From Rheinheimera lutimaris (GTDB lineage Bacteria > Pseudomonadota > Gammaproteobacteria > Enterobacterales > Alteromonadaceae), in the NCBI RefSeq assembly GCF_013283795.1, contig NZ_JABSOD010000008.1, positions 49,063-113,062 of the forward strand: DNA of 64,000 bases, written 5' to 3'. The position numbers and the translations under genes are program-made. Shown here in pieces: positions 24,443 to 33,571 of this stretch (positions are counted from its first letter, which is position 1; each line of letters opens with the position of its first letter). The notes below the pieces were generated by a model. It did not search any database, was not told where the DNA came from, and was given only the letters and a program-made list of their open reading frames with translations.

Positions 24443-26322
24443 TAGTCGTTATAGCCGGCAACGGTTACCGGCAATTTACCGCTTAAGCGGTACTGCCCCA
24501 ACAGGGCCTGCGCCAGCGCTTCGTAAACCGCGTTACCGGCCGCCATCGCGGCCGGGTCCTCTGCCGTGTTATAGCCATACGCTGCCAGCACAACATCGGC
24601 ATCTTGGCCATAACGGCTGATATCGTACGGAGCACGCAAGCTTAAAAATACATGCGGTTTTTGCTGTGCGTTAATTTGCGGCAGTAAGGCTTCGTACTGC
24701 AGCATTTGCCGCTGGTAGGCGGCCGCAATATTGGTTACGCCGGTTAAATCATCCATACCGCCGATATCAGCCAGGCTTTGCATCGGTGATATAAAGCCAC
24801 TGATCACCACATCTGCCGCTGTAATTTGCGCTGCGGCCTGAGTTAAATCGGTTTGTTGCAGGCTTATACTGTCAATAACAAAATGGTTGTTACTATAATG
24901 CTGCAAGGCTGCCGCCAGCGCCTGCACTTTCATTTGATCCGGCATAATCAACAGCAGCTTTTTGCTGTCGCGAAGTTTAAACGGCCAGCCCGGCGTAGCG
25001 GGTTTTACCTGAGTTATTGCCGCTTTGGCCAATGCCAGTTCAGTTTGACGATGCGCGGCATTGCCCAGTGTCTGCTGCGCCTGCTGTATCTGTTTGGCCA
25101 TCGACGTCTGTGCCGGCAACAGCGGATATTGCTGTTTCAATGCCACTATGCGTTGATAAGAATCTCTCAGTTCCGCTTTAGCGATCGCGCCGTTGTTTAC
25201 TACTGTTTCCAGTGCATTGAGTAATGATGCCAGCGCACTCAACTCACCCGGGTGTTGCAGTTTCACCGGCATTAAGGCTATATCAGCCCCGGCGGCAAAG
25301 GTTTGCACTACCGCTTCGGTATGCGTAAAAAATTTACTGATACCGGCCATATCCAATGCATCGGTTACTATTACACCGCTGTAGCCCAGCTCTTCACGCA
25401 GCACGCCATGCAGAATTTTGCGTGACAGCGTGGCCGGTTTCAGCATGGTTTCCCCCGCTTTAGATACAAAGGTACTGCTGTCCAGCGCCGGATACTGAAT
25501 ATGCGCTGTCATGATCATGCCGGGCTGATGCTGCTTAATGATCTGTGCAAACGGCAGTAAATCGACATTGCGGATTTGCTCAATGCTGTGCTCTACCCGT
25601 GGCAAGCCTAAATGGCTGTCGACCTCAGTGTCGCCGTGGCCCGGAAAATGTTTCAGTGCCGCTATCATACCGCGCTGCTGCATTGCGGCGGTCATGGCAC
25701 CGCCCAGCTCAGCGACCTGCTGTGCTGACTCGCCAAAAGCACGCACATTAATTACCGGGTTTTGCGGGTTTACGTTCACATCAATGGTAGGGGCAAAATT
25801 CAAATTTATGCCAAGGCTTAATAATTCATCTGCCAACACTTTGCCCACTTCGCCGGCAAAGGCAGTGCCGTGTTCCGCATAGGTGGCGCCTATGGCCATA
25901 TTGCCGGCAAAAGAGGTGGCTAAACCACGCGGCAAACGGGCCACACGGCCGCCTTCCTGGTCAATACTGATAAACAACGGTAACTTAAGCGGGGCCGCAG
26001 CGGCGGCAGCTTGTAAATCACGGTTCAACTGCACAATTTGCGCAACGCTGTGCAGGTTTTCAGCAAACAGGATCACACCACCGATATCGTAATCGCGGAT
26101 CAGCGCGGCCAGTTGCGGCGGCAGTTGCGTCATCGGTGTGCGACACTGGCCGTTAACCGGGGCCTGTTCGCAGTAATAGCGCAGGTCCAGCATCAGCTTT
26201 TGCCCCAACATCTGCCGTACGTTGGGTTCTTTTACCGCCGGGTTAACTGCCATAGCTACCGCCGGTAACGATAAAGCAAACACCGCCAACAGCACTGAGC
26301 AAGCACGGGTTATACATAACAT
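24442..26322 (-). CDS. Secreted GH3 beta-N-acetylhexosaminidase (NagZ-type)
   Basis: This protein of about 626 residues is a family 3 glycoside hydrolase of the NagZ branch with a signal peptide (CSVLLAVFALSLPAVAMA). It carries ISIDQEGGRVARLP, ALKHFPGHGDTEVDSHLGLP with the catalytic His-Asp dyad, and the nucleophile Asp in VTDALDMAGI. A C-terminal GH3_C-type extension of about 250 residues follows, which cytoplasmic E. coli NagZ lacks. It removes terminal GlcNAc, for example from GlcNAc-MurNAc. The ATG at 26322 with AGGA upstream gives the signal peptide directly, and I prefer it to the GTG at 26349. It is divergent from the transporter-kinase-murQ-namZ operon. Confidence 0.88.
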   Translation of the reverse strand: MLCITRACSVLLAVFALSLPAVAMAVNPAVKEPNVRQMLGQKLMLDLRYYCEQAPVNGQCRTPMTQLPPQLAALIRDYDIGGVILFAENLHSVAQIVQLNRDLQAAAAAAPLKLPLFISIDQEGGRVARLPRGLATSFAGNMAIGATYAEHGTAFAGEVGKVLADELLSLGINLNFAPTIDVNVNPQNPVINVRAFGESAQQVAELGGAMTAAMQQRGMIAALKHFPGHGDTEVDSHLGLPRVEHSIEQIRNVDLLPFAQIIKQHQPGMIMTAHIQYPALDSSTFVSKAGETMLKPATLSRKILHGVLREELGYSGVIVTDALDMAGISKFFTHTEAVVQTFAAGADIALMPVKLQHPGELSALASLLNALETVVNNGAIAKAELRDSYQRIVALKQQYPLLPAQTSMAKQIQQAQQTLGNAAHRQTELALAKAAITQVKPATPGWPFKLRDSKKLLLIMPDQMKVQALAAALQHYSNNHFVIDSISLQQTDLTQAAAQITAADVVISGFISPMQSLADIGGMDDLTGVTNIAAAYQRQMLQYEALLPQINAQQKPHVFLSLRAPYDISRYGQDADVVLAAYGYNTAEDPAAMAAGNAVYEALAQALLGQYRLSGKLPVTVAGYND

Positions 26323-26494
26323 ACTGATCCTGAATTTTAGCAAGGCCACAGCGGCATCCTGTTATTTTGAGCTAAGCAGGCCTCAGTACAACAAAAATAA
26401 TTTATTCGTTCAACATTTTTTTATATGTATAATTTACTCAGAAGGCTAAACTCTGTGTTATGTTAAGTTATTATTTTCTTGCGGGAAGCCAACA

Positions 26495-28060
26495 ATGCAG
26501 TTAACCCTTGCCGATTGGAGCGTATTCTGCGGTTACTTTATCGTGCTGACATTTGCCGGTTGGTACTTTAACCAACGCAAAGCCGGCAGCAGCAACGACT
26601 ATTTTCTTGCTGCTAACAGTATGCCGGTGTGGGTTGTGGCGATATCCGTACTGGCGACATCGCAATCTGCTGCCACCTTTCTCGGCGGGCCGGACATGGG
26701 CTTTCGCGGCAATTTAAGCTACCTGGCAACCAATATCGGTGCCTTAATCGCTACCTTTATTGTGATTAAATTTCTGCTGCCACGCTATTACCAGTTAAAA
26801 GTTACCACGGTATATGAACTGTTGGAACAGCGCTTTGGTGCCAGCGCCAAAGACCATGCCGGCAAAATGTATTTGTTCGGCCGCGTATTTGCCAGCGGCG
26901 CCAGGCTATATATGGCCGCGCTGGCTGTCGCCATGTTGCTGTTTAACAATATTGAGGCCGGCAGTGTGGTAACAGCGGTGATATTGCTGGCCTTAGTCGG
27001 GTTAGCCTGTACCGTCATGGGCGGCATCCGTTCGGTAATTTACACCGACGCCCTGCAATGCGCGGTGTACGTATTGGCTGCGTTATTAGTGCTGGGGTAC
27101 CTGTATAACAGCCTGGGGCTGGATTTTGCCACTATACAACAGGCGCTGAGCAATCCGCTGCAGGGAGAATCAAAGCTGCTGCTGTTCGACTGGCGTTTAG
27201 ATATCAGCTCCGGCGGCGTGTTTAATATGTGGTCGGCGTTAACCGGTTTTGTGCTGTTAAATATCGCCGCCTTTGGCTTAGACCAGGACATGACACAACG
27301 GGTGCTAACCTGCAAAGACAGCAAAGCCGGCGCCCGCGCCTTATTAAGCTCTGCACTGCTGGTTATTCCGGTAATGCTGGTGTTTATTTTAATTGGCTTT
27401 TTACTGCATATCTTTTATCAGCGTCCCGATTTGTATCAACCGCTGCAGGGTTTTGCTGACAGTGTCAGCGGGGAAAAAGTTACCGTATTTATGTATTACG
27501 TGCTGCAGGAAATGCCCTCCGGCCTGCGTGGTTTAGTGGTGGTAGGCGTGATAGCGGCGGCCTTATCCACTATTACCTCCGGCTTAAATTCTATGTCATC
27601 GGTGCTGGTAGCCGATATGTACAAGCCGTGGAAAATGCGCCGCGCCCCTGCCACCTCAGAGCTGCATTTTGTCCGCGCCGGCCAGGCCGGTATGCTGTTG
27701 ACGGCCGTGGTCCTGTCAGCCATGGCTATTCTGTGTTTTTACTGGCAACAATATTCTGCCATGCCGCTACTGGCCTTTGCGCTTAGTGTAATGGTGTTTT
27801 CCTACAGTGGTTTATTAGGGGTATTTTTTACCGCCCTGTTCAGCCGCCGCGGTAACCGCTATTCCGTTACTGCCGCCTTGTTAAGTGGCTTTGCCGTGAC
27901 ACTGTGCATGCAACCCTATATTCTGCAGCAATTCAGCCCGACACTGGCCGCGATAGATTTAGGCTTTACCTGGCAACTTTGCCTGGGTTGCCTCGTCGCT
28001 ACCCTGGTATGCCTTAGCGGCCGTCCGGCACAACTCAGCCCTGCGACAAGGGAGCAGTAA
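26495..28060 (+). CDS. Sodium/solute symporter (SSS family), probable amino-sugar/MurNAc importer
   Basis: This 521-residue inner-membrane protein has about 13-14 hydrophobic segments. SSS features include DYFLAANSMPVWVVAISVLATSQSAATFLG, TTVYELLEQRFG, GGIRSVIYTDALQ, and GLDQDMTQRVL with the STITSGLNSMSSVLVADMY region. It is the first gene of a tight operon (2 bp to the kinase) that continues with MurQ and a NamZ-type protein. In Tannerella forsythia a symporter gene of this kind (murT) precedes murK and murQ and imports MurNAc, so MurNAc is the best prediction here. GGGAAG precedes the ATG. Confidence 0.85.
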   Translation: MQLTLADWSVFCGYFIVLTFAGWYFNQRKAGSSNDYFLAANSMPVWVVAISVLATSQSAATFLGGPDMGFRGNLSYLATNIGALIATFIVIKFLLPRYYQLKVTTVYELLEQRFGASAKDHAGKMYLFGRVFASGARLYMAALAVAMLLFNNIEAGSVVTAVILLALVGLACTVMGGIRSVIYTDALQCAVYVLAALLVLGYLYNSLGLDFATIQQALSNPLQGESKLLLFDWRLDISSGGVFNMWSALTGFVLLNIAAFGLDQDMTQRVLTCKDSKAGARALLSSALLVIPVMLVFILIGFLLHIFYQRPDLYQPLQGFADSVSGEKVTVFMYYVLQEMPSGLRGLVVVGVIAAALSTITSGLNSMSSVLVADMYKPWKMRRAPATSELHFVRAGQAGMLLTAVVLSAMAILCFYWQQYSAMPLLAFALSVMVFSYSGLLGVFFTALFSRRGNRYSVTAALLSGFAVTLCMQPYILQQFSPTLAAIDLGFTWQLCLGCLVATLVCLSGRPAQLSPATREQ

Positions 28061-28062
28061 TT

Positions 28063-28947
28063 ATGTGGATCCTCACCGTTGATGGCGGCGGCAGTAAAAC
28101 CGCAGCACGGCTTACCGATACCAGCACCGGCAAGCAATGGCAACAGCAGGCCGGGCCGGCATCATTAACCAATGATTTTGCCCTGGCATTGCAAAATATT
28201 ATGCAATTAAGCAGCGCACTGTGCCGCGAGGCCGGTGTCGACAGCAAACAACTGCGGGTCGTCATGGGACTGGCCGGCGCCGGCAACCCGCAACAACAGC
28301 AACAGGCGCATGCGCAACTGGCGCCGCTATACCACAGCTTATTTGTTACCACCGACGCCCATACGTCGCTGTATGGCGCTAACCTCGGCCAGCCGGTACT
28401 GGTCGTCGCTCTGGGCACCGGCTCAGTTGCAATGCGTCTATTACCGGATGGCACGGAACAACAGATCGGCGGCTGGGGCTTTAATATCGGTGACGAAGCC
28501 GGTGGTGCCTGGTTGGGCAAGCTGGCGGTACGGCAATTGCTGTGGCAGGTGGATAGCCTGGACGGGATACAAAGCCCGCTGCTGCAAGCGATTGCCGGTA
28601 AAATCGGCAGCACTGCGGCACAGTTATTACCCTGGCTGAAAAGCGCGGAACCCAATGATTTCGCAGCCTTAGCGCCGCTGGTATTTCAATACCGCCGGCA
28701 ATGCGCTGTGGCCGCTGAGCTGCTGCAACAACAAATCGCTGCTGTAACACAGCTTATTACACAAGGCCTGGCACATTACCGCTTACCGGTGGTATTGCTC
28801 GGCGGTCTGGCCGGCGACACTATGCCGCTGTTACCGGACGCCCTGCGGGCACAGCTGCAACCGGCACGCGGCAGTGCGCTGGACGGAGCCTTTATTCTGG
28901 CAACACAACACCACTTAACACCACACAACTGCGGAAACACGCTATGA
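28063..28947 (+). CDS. MurK-like amino-sugar kinase (BadF/NagK family)
   Basis: This 294-residue cytoplasmic kinase has DGGGSKTAARLTD (phosphate-1 loop), VMGLAGAG, VTTDAHTSLYGAN, VVALGTGSVAMRLL and GGWGFNIGDEAGGAWLG, all typical of GlcNAc/MurNAc kinases of the BadF-NagK group. Here it stands between a transporter and MurQ, the etherase that needs MurNAc 6-phosphate. Phosphorylation of imported MurNAc (as by MurK) is therefore the expected role, replacing the PTS route of E. coli. The stop overlaps the murQ start by 4 bp (ATGA). AGGGAG precedes its ATG. Confidence 0.82.
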   Translation: MWILTVDGGGSKTAARLTDTSTGKQWQQQAGPASLTNDFALALQNIMQLSSALCREAGVDSKQLRVVMGLAGAGNPQQQQQAHAQLAPLYHSLFVTTDAHTSLYGANLGQPVLVVALGTGSVAMRLLPDGTEQQIGGWGFNIGDEAGGAWLGKLAVRQLLWQVDSLDGIQSPLLQAIAGKIGSTAAQLLPWLKSAEPNDFAALAPLVFQYRRQCAVAAELLQQQIAAVTQLITQGLAHYRLPVVLLGGLAGDTMPLLPDALRAQLQPARGSALDGAFILATQHHLTPHNCGNTL

Positions 28948-29867
28948 CGGATAAACAACGCGACAACCTGCTGCAGCAACTGGATAACATGAGCTCTGAA
29001 GCACGCAGCCCGGACAGTATGGACATAGATTTGCTACCCGCACTGGAAATAGTAAAGCGCATTAATGCCGCCGACCAAACCGTAGCGCACAGCGTAGCAA
29101 ACTGTCTGGAGCAAGTGGCAACTGTAGCAGAACATATTGTTACCGCCTTCGCTGCCGGTGGCCGTTTGGTGTATTTAGGCGCCGGCACCAGTGGCCGGCT
29201 GGGGATTCTGGATGCGGTAGAATGCCCGCCCACTTTTAGCGTGCCATCCTCACAGGTTGTGGCACTGATAGCCGGTGGCGACGGTGCTGTGTATAAGGCA
29301 GTAGAAGGTGCCGAAGACAACCCGCAACTGGCCGTGGATGATTTACAACGCATCAGTTTAAACGCCAAAGATATTCTGGTAGGTATTGCCGCCAGCGGCC
29401 GCACGCCCTACGTATTGGGCGGCCTGGCGTATGCCCGCAGTATCGGCTGCGTAACCGCGGCTATCAGCTGCAACGCTAATGCGCCTATTCTCAGTGCTGC
29501 CGATATCGGTATCTGTGCTGAAGTAGGCCCGGAAGTACTTACCGGTTCAACGCGCATGAAAGCCGGCAGCGCACAAAAACTGATTTTAAATATGCTGACC
29601 ACCACGGCCATGATCAGAAGTGGCAAGGTATACCAGAACCTGATGGTCGATTTACACGCCAGCAATGAAAAACTGGTCGCCCGCGCCGTGCGCATTGTGA
29701 TGCAAGCCACCGATTGCGATGCCGACAGTGCACAGCAGGCACTGCATGCCGCCGGCATGAATGCCAAACTGGCGATTTTGCATTTACTCAGCGGCCAGAG
29801 CATCGCGCACTGCAAGCAGCAGTTGGCGCAGCAGCAGGGCTTTATCCGCAAAGTATTGGAAGCCTGA
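28944..29867 (+). CDS. murQ: N-acetylmuramic acid 6-phosphate etherase
   Basis: This 307-residue SIS-domain enzyme splits MurNAc 6-phosphate into GlcNAc 6-phosphate and D-lactate in the cytoplasm. The family is plain: SPDSMDIDLLPALEIVKRIN, LVYLGAGTSGRLGILDAVECPPTF with the catalytic Glu, LIAGGDGAVYKAVEGAED, VGIAASGRTPYV, and the C-terminal GPEVLTGSTRMKAGSAQKLILNM and LIMVDLHASN-like segments (LMVDLHASNEKL). Length is normal. It is joined to the kinase by a 4-bp overlap and followed 4 bp later by the NamZ-type gene. Confidence 0.95.
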   Translation: MTDKQRDNLLQQLDNMSSEARSPDSMDIDLLPALEIVKRINAADQTVAHSVANCLEQVATVAEHIVTAFAAGGRLVYLGAGTSGRLGILDAVECPPTFSVPSSQVVALIAGGDGAVYKAVEGAEDNPQLAVDDLQRISLNAKDILVGIAASGRTPYVLGGLAYARSIGCVTAAISCNANAPILSAADIGICAEVGPEVLTGSTRMKAGSAQKLILNMLTTTAMIRSGKVYQNLMVDLHASNEKLVARAVRIVMQATDCDADSAQQALHAAGMNAKLAILHLLSGQSIAHCKQQLAQQQGFIRKVLEA

Positions 29868-29871
29868 CACT

Positions 29872-31035
29872 ATGCGTTACATATTGTTATGCTGCATTTA
29901 CCTGGCGTTGCTGTCGGGCTGCCAACAGCCTGCTACTACGCCGGCGCTGCAAACCGGCGCAGAGCAAACTGCCCTGTACCTGCCGCTGTTAGCCGGTAAG
30001 CGGGTAGGCTTGCTGGTAAATCAAACGTCGATGGTGGGTGAGCAACATCTGGTAGATCTGTTGCTGGCCAACGGCGTTAATGTGGTGAGTATTTTTGCGC
30101 CCGAGCATGGCTTTCGCGGCGATCATGACGCCGGTGCCAGCGTAAAATCAGGCATCGACAGCAAAACCGGCCTGCCGCTCTGGTCATTGTATGGCGCCAA
30201 TAAGCAGCCTGCCGCAGAGCAAATGCAGCAACTGGATGTGGTTATTTTTGATATTCAGGATGTAGGCGTACGTTACTACACCTACATCAGCTCCATGCAC
30301 TATATGATGCAGGCTGCTGCAACTCACGGCGTCAGCATGCTGGTACTGGACCGCCCTAACCCGAACGGTGCCTATGTCGACGGCCCGGTACTGGATATGA
30401 AATTCCAATCTTTTGTTGGCATGCATCCTATTCCGCTGCTGCACGGCATGACAGTAGGCGAGCTGGCGCAAATGATTAAAGGCGAAGGCTGGATAAACAA
30501 TGCTGAGCAACTGCAGCTGAGTGTAGTGCCGCTAAGCGGTTATCAGCGCAGCCAGCCGTATTCACTGCCGGTAAAACCCAGCCCTAACTTACCCAATGCT
30601 CAGGCGGTGGCACTGTATCCGTCACTGGGCTTTTTTGAAGCCACGCCGCTTAGTGTCGGCCGTGGTACAACTTTTCCGTTTCAGGTTATCGGCTATGACA
30701 AGTTCAGCACGGGTAATTTTCAGTTTATGCCGGTATCGACACCGGGCGCCGCCTTAACGCCGCCGTTAATGGATAAAGTGCTGCTGGGTGAAGATTTACG
30801 CCAGGTAAAAGCACAGGGGCTGAGCCTGCAATACCTGCTGCGTTGGCAGGTGTTATTTAAGGCGCAGGGCGAGACATTGTTTAGTTCAGCCGGTTTTATG
30901 GATAAATTGGCCGGCACCGACCGGTTGCGCCTGCAGATAGAGCAAGGGTTAAGCGAAAGTGAGATCCGTGCCGGCTGGCAGGCAGAACTGAAACAGTTCC
31001 GCCGCCAACGTCAACCTTATTTGCTTTATCCCTGA
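29872..31035 (+). CDS. namZ: NamZ-type exo-beta-N-acetylmuramidase lipoprotein (DUF1343, GH171)
   Basis: This protein of about 387 residues has a lipoprotein signal (IYLALLSGC) and then the DUF1343 fold: KRVGLLVNQTSMVG, FAPEHGFRGDHDAGASV with the conserved Glu, DVVIFDIQDVGVRYYTYIS, VLDRPNPNGAYVDGPVL and LSVGRGTTFPFQ. NamZ of Bacillus subtilis releases MurNAc from the non-reducing end of peptidoglycan fragments. As a periplasmic or surface lipoprotein it would supply MurNAc to the symporter encoded upstream. The frame is open further upstream inside murQ, but the ATG at 29872, which begins the signal peptide, is clearly right. It ends convergent with the NlpE-like gene (10-bp overlap). Confidence 0.9.
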   Translation: MRYILLCCIYLALLSGCQQPATTPALQTGAEQTALYLPLLAGKRVGLLVNQTSMVGEQHLVDLLLANGVNVVSIFAPEHGFRGDHDAGASVKSGIDSKTGLPLWSLYGANKQPAAEQMQQLDVVIFDIQDVGVRYYTYISSMHYMMQAAATHGVSMLVLDRPNPNGAYVDGPVLDMKFQSFVGMHPIPLLHGMTVGELAQMIKGEGWINNAEQLQLSVVPLSGYQRSQPYSLPVKPSPNLPNAQAVALYPSLGFFEATPLSVGRGTTFPFQVIGYDKFSTGNFQFMPVSTPGAALTPPLMDKVLLGEDLRQVKAQGLSLQYLLRWQVLFKAQGETLFSSAGFMDKLAGTDRLRLQIEQGLSESEIRAGWQAELKQFRRQRQPYLLYP

Positions 31036-31523
31036 TTAGCTGCAGGTACCGATGGTTCCTGCTTGCTCAGGCTATAGCGCGCTGCCAACTCACCTGCTAT
31101 GCGTTTGCCTTGTTGATCCAACATAAACAGCCGGTTTTCCCCAACAAAGAACTGCACCGGCTGATCCGCCTCCAGCAATACCGTATTACCGGCTTCATTC
31201 CAGTTAAACTTACCGCTGCTGTTAAACTGTTGATCTGACTTACCGATATACACCTGGCTCAGCTGATAACTGCCATCGCCACTTAACACCACAGTGGTAC
31301 TGATACCCTCGCAGTCGGCACAGGGCAACATGCCCTGGTACGTACCGGCCCAATCCAGGCTGATACGCGCATTGTGTTCACTATCGGCCATAGCGCCGCC
31401 GGTATTTGCCGGTGCAGCATCAGCAGTCGGGGTGTTAGCCGGCACTTTGCCTGGCGTAGTGTTGTCACAAGCGGCCAACAGCAGTAATGCGGTTACGGCC
31501 ATAATACTTAAACGGGTGTTCAT
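31026..31523 (-). CDS. NlpE-like N-terminal-domain lipoprotein
   Basis: This 165-residue lipoprotein (lipobox LLLLAAC) carries the NlpE N-terminal domain: SLDWAGTYQGMLPCADCEGISTTVVL with the CxxC pair, then YQLSQVYIGK and NRLFMLDQQGKRIAG. E. coli NlpE senses surface contact, copper and lipoprotein-sorting stress and signals to Cpx; this one is shorter and lacks a C-terminal domain. It stands alone between convergent and co-directional neighbours. AAGGAG precedes the ATG. Confidence 0.8.
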   Translation of the reverse strand: MNTRLSIMAVTALLLLAACDNTTPGKVPANTPTADAAPANTGGAMADSEHNARISLDWAGTYQGMLPCADCEGISTTVVLSGDGSYQLSQVYIGKSDQQFNSSGKFNWNEAGNTVLLEADQPVQFFVGENRLFMLDQQGKRIAGELAARYSLSKQEPSVPAANQG

Positions 31524-31666
31524 GTTTTGTCTCCTTAGCGCAATTTACCGCCGGTAAGGCTGCAGTTGCAGCGCCAGCCGGCAGTATCTGATTGCTATAC
31601 TGGTGTGCAGTGGCTTTATAGCAGCTGAATAACAGCGGCCACGGCTTAGCAGCAAGACAACTGCCG

Positions 31667-32356
31667 TTATGGCAAATCAAAAATCAACGCTTTGGCCGCC
31701 GTGCCGGCTGTTAATGTCAGCGCGGTTTCATTGCTGATTTTTATGCCATCACCCGGCTGCAATTGATTGCCGGCTACGTCCAGCTCACCGCTGATCAAGT
31801 GAATATACAGTTTACGACCGGCTGCAATGCTATATGTCTGTTGCTGTGCCTGTGGCAGCAGCAACTGATACAGCAACGCATCCTGGCGCAGCGTTAAACT
31901 GCCGTCGCGGCCATCCGGCGACAATATCAAGGTTAAGCCGTCGCGCTGGCCAAAGTCTTTTTGCTGATAACCCGGCTCGCCACCCTGTTGGTTCGGCTGC
32001 AGCCAAATTTGCAAAAAGGTCAGCTCATCCTGCTCACTGGCATTAAACTCGCTGTGGTAAATACCGCGACCGGCACTCATTAACTGAAACTCACCCGCAG
32101 GTAATATCTCGGTATTGCCGGCTGAGTCTTTATGGGCAATTTTGCCGCTCAGCACCAGGCTTAAAATTTCCATATCTTTATGGCCGTGGGTATCAAAGCC
32201 GGCACCCGGCGCGACTCTGTCATCGTTAATCACCCGCAGCGCCGAAAAGCCCATTTGCGCCGGATCATAGTAGCTGGCAAAGGAAAAAGTATGGCGGCTT
32301 TGTAACCAACCAAAATCGGCTTTACCGCGATCTGCTGCATATCTGATATCAAACAT
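31667..32356 (-). CDS. Pirin-family cupin protein
   Basis: This 229-residue protein is a YhaK/pirin homologue with two cupin halves. The N-terminal half carries the metal-ligand set in GFDTHGHKDMEIL and the glutamate region ending SAGRGIYHSEFN. Bacterial pirins bind Fe or Ni, and some have quercetinase activity; their physiological role is usually redox or stress related. AGGAG precedes the ATG. It is divergent from the FMN reductase at 32525, a common pairing for pirins. Confidence 0.9.
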   Translation of the reverse strand: MFDIRYAADRGKADFGWLQSRHTFSFASYYDPAQMGFSALRVINDDRVAPGAGFDTHGHKDMEILSLVLSGKIAHKDSAGNTEILPAGEFQLMSAGRGIYHSEFNASEQDELTFLQIWLQPNQQGGEPGYQQKDFGQRDGLTLILSPDGRDGSLTLRQDALLYQLLLPQAQQQTYSIAAGRKLYIHLISGELDVAGNQLQPGDGIKISNETALTLTAGTAAKALIFDLP

Positions 32357-32524
32357 CTGGTTGCTCCTGAATTAAGTTCACATTACGCAGGCAGCATAGC
32401 GCCGGCGTTACAGCAGAAAAAGCGGAATAATTTGCGCTCAATATTCAAATAATTTGAACCAATGATAAATGCCACGACCTCAACTACACTGAACAGTCTT
32501 TTCAAGCAAACCACGGAGCAAACA

Positions 32525-33070
32525 ATGAGCATTAATGTACTGGCCATCTGCGGCAGCTTACGCGCTAAATCGACCAACCGCGGCCTGCTGCGCTATGCGC
32601 AGGCCCATGCGCCGGATGGCATGAAAATTCACCAGGCTGATCTGTTAGAAGTGCCGTTTTATAATGCCGATTTGGCCGAAAAGCCGGCGGCGGTAAAGCA
32701 ATTGCTGAAGCAAATGGCAGAAGCCGATGCGCTGATATTCGGCTGTCCGGAATATAACTACTCGCTGGCACCGGCACTGAAAAACGCCCTGGACTGGGCT
32801 TCGCGTGAACCCGACAACCACCTGCTTACCGGCAAACCGGTAGCCATTATGGGTGCCGGCGGCGGCATGGGTACCAGCCGTGCCCAGTATCATCTGCGCC
32901 AGGTATGTGTATTTTTAAACCTGCACCCGCTAAACCAGCCGGAAGTGTTTGCCAATGCCTTTACCGGCAGCTTTGACACCGACGGCAATTTAATTGACGA
33001 GAAAATCCAAGGCATGGTGCGCAAGCAGCTGGATGCACTGGCAAAGTGGCAACAACAACTGAGCCGTTAG
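32525..33070 (+). CDS. NAD(P)H-dependent FMN reductase
   Basis: This protein of about 181 residues has the flavodoxin-like NADPH-dependent FMN reductase fold: VLAICGSLRAKSTNRGLLRYA (FMN phosphate loop), FGCPEYNYSLAPALKNALDWASR and VAIMGAGGGMGTSRAQYHLR. Members reduce FMN, quinones, azo dyes or chromate. The frame is open from 32462, but the ATG at 32525 with GGAG upstream starts at the family N-terminus. It is divergent from the pirin gene. Confidence 0.9.
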   Translation: MSINVLAICGSLRAKSTNRGLLRYAQAHAPDGMKIHQADLLEVPFYNADLAEKPAAVKQLLKQMAEADALIFGCPEYNYSLAPALKNALDWASREPDNHLLTGKPVAIMGAGGGMGTSRAQYHLRQVCVFLNLHPLNQPEVFANAFTGSFDTDGNLIDEKIQGMVRKQLDALAKWQQQLSR

Positions 33071-33138
33071 CCTGCGACCAAACCGCCAAGGCTGCATGGA
33101 TATAAAGACGTTCCTGCCAGTTGTCATGCAGCTGAAAT

Positions 33139-33176
33139 CAATGCGCATCAAGCATTGCATAATGCGCAATGCGCAT
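33139..33176. promoter_or_regulatory. Palindrome cluster upstream of the toxin-antitoxin-like pair
   Basis: ATGCGCAT occurs twice (33141-33148 and 33169-33176), with a further ATGCGCA at 33162 and an inverted repeat GCATT-GCAT-AATGC between them. The cluster lies 77-112 bp before the first gene and is a candidate operator for the HTH protein. Confidence 0.5.
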
Positions 33177-33252
33177 ATACACTAACCATCAATAAACCGG
33201 ATATCCGTTAACCAAGAGCTCCGGTTGACTTAACAGCCAAAGGCGTAGCGCA

Positions 33253-33522
33253 ATGGATCTATTCATTGATGACTCTTTTGAGGGTGTACTGTTTAGCTTA
33301 CCTACTCCTGCGGTGGAATCAGTTTTACGGATTTTGGAACAGATCGAGAATTATCCGACCATGTCCAGTCTGATGAAATCGTTGGACGGTGACTTGGAAG
33401 CAGCAACAGCAGAGGGGTTCACCTTTTTAATCCGTGATAATTTTCAGGCAGTTCTTGGTTGTTTGAAAGTTAGTCTGGATGACGATGGTGACATCCATGC
33501 TGAAATAACACTATTCAGCTAA
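33253..33522 (+). CDS. Small unknown protein paired with an HTH antitoxin-like gene
   Basis: This 89-residue acidic protein has no family I can name. It has no signal peptide or membrane helix. The C-terminal half reads as alternating strands (FTFLIRDNFQAVLGCLKVSL). The size, the order (small protein first, XRE/HigA-type gene 49 bp later) and the AT-richer composition suggest a HigBA-like toxin-antitoxin pair. Classical HigB/RelE motifs are not seen, though, and the protein is acidic whereas RelE toxins are usually basic. The start has only a weak AAAGGCG upstream. The function is unknown. Confidence 0.55.
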   Translation: MDLFIDDSFEGVLFSLPTPAVESVLRILEQIENYPTMSSLMKSLDGDLEAATAEGFTFLIRDNFQAVLGCLKVSLDDDGDIHAEITLFS

Positions 33523-33571
33523 ATGTAACGATAGTTTGATGCCTGCAAACGCAACAATAACGGAGGAAAAT

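Noticed and set aside
28035-28655. 206-codon open frame on the minus strand
   Set aside because: It is antisense to the MurK-like kinase; the product is Cys/Pro/Ser-rich shadow sequence without a domain.
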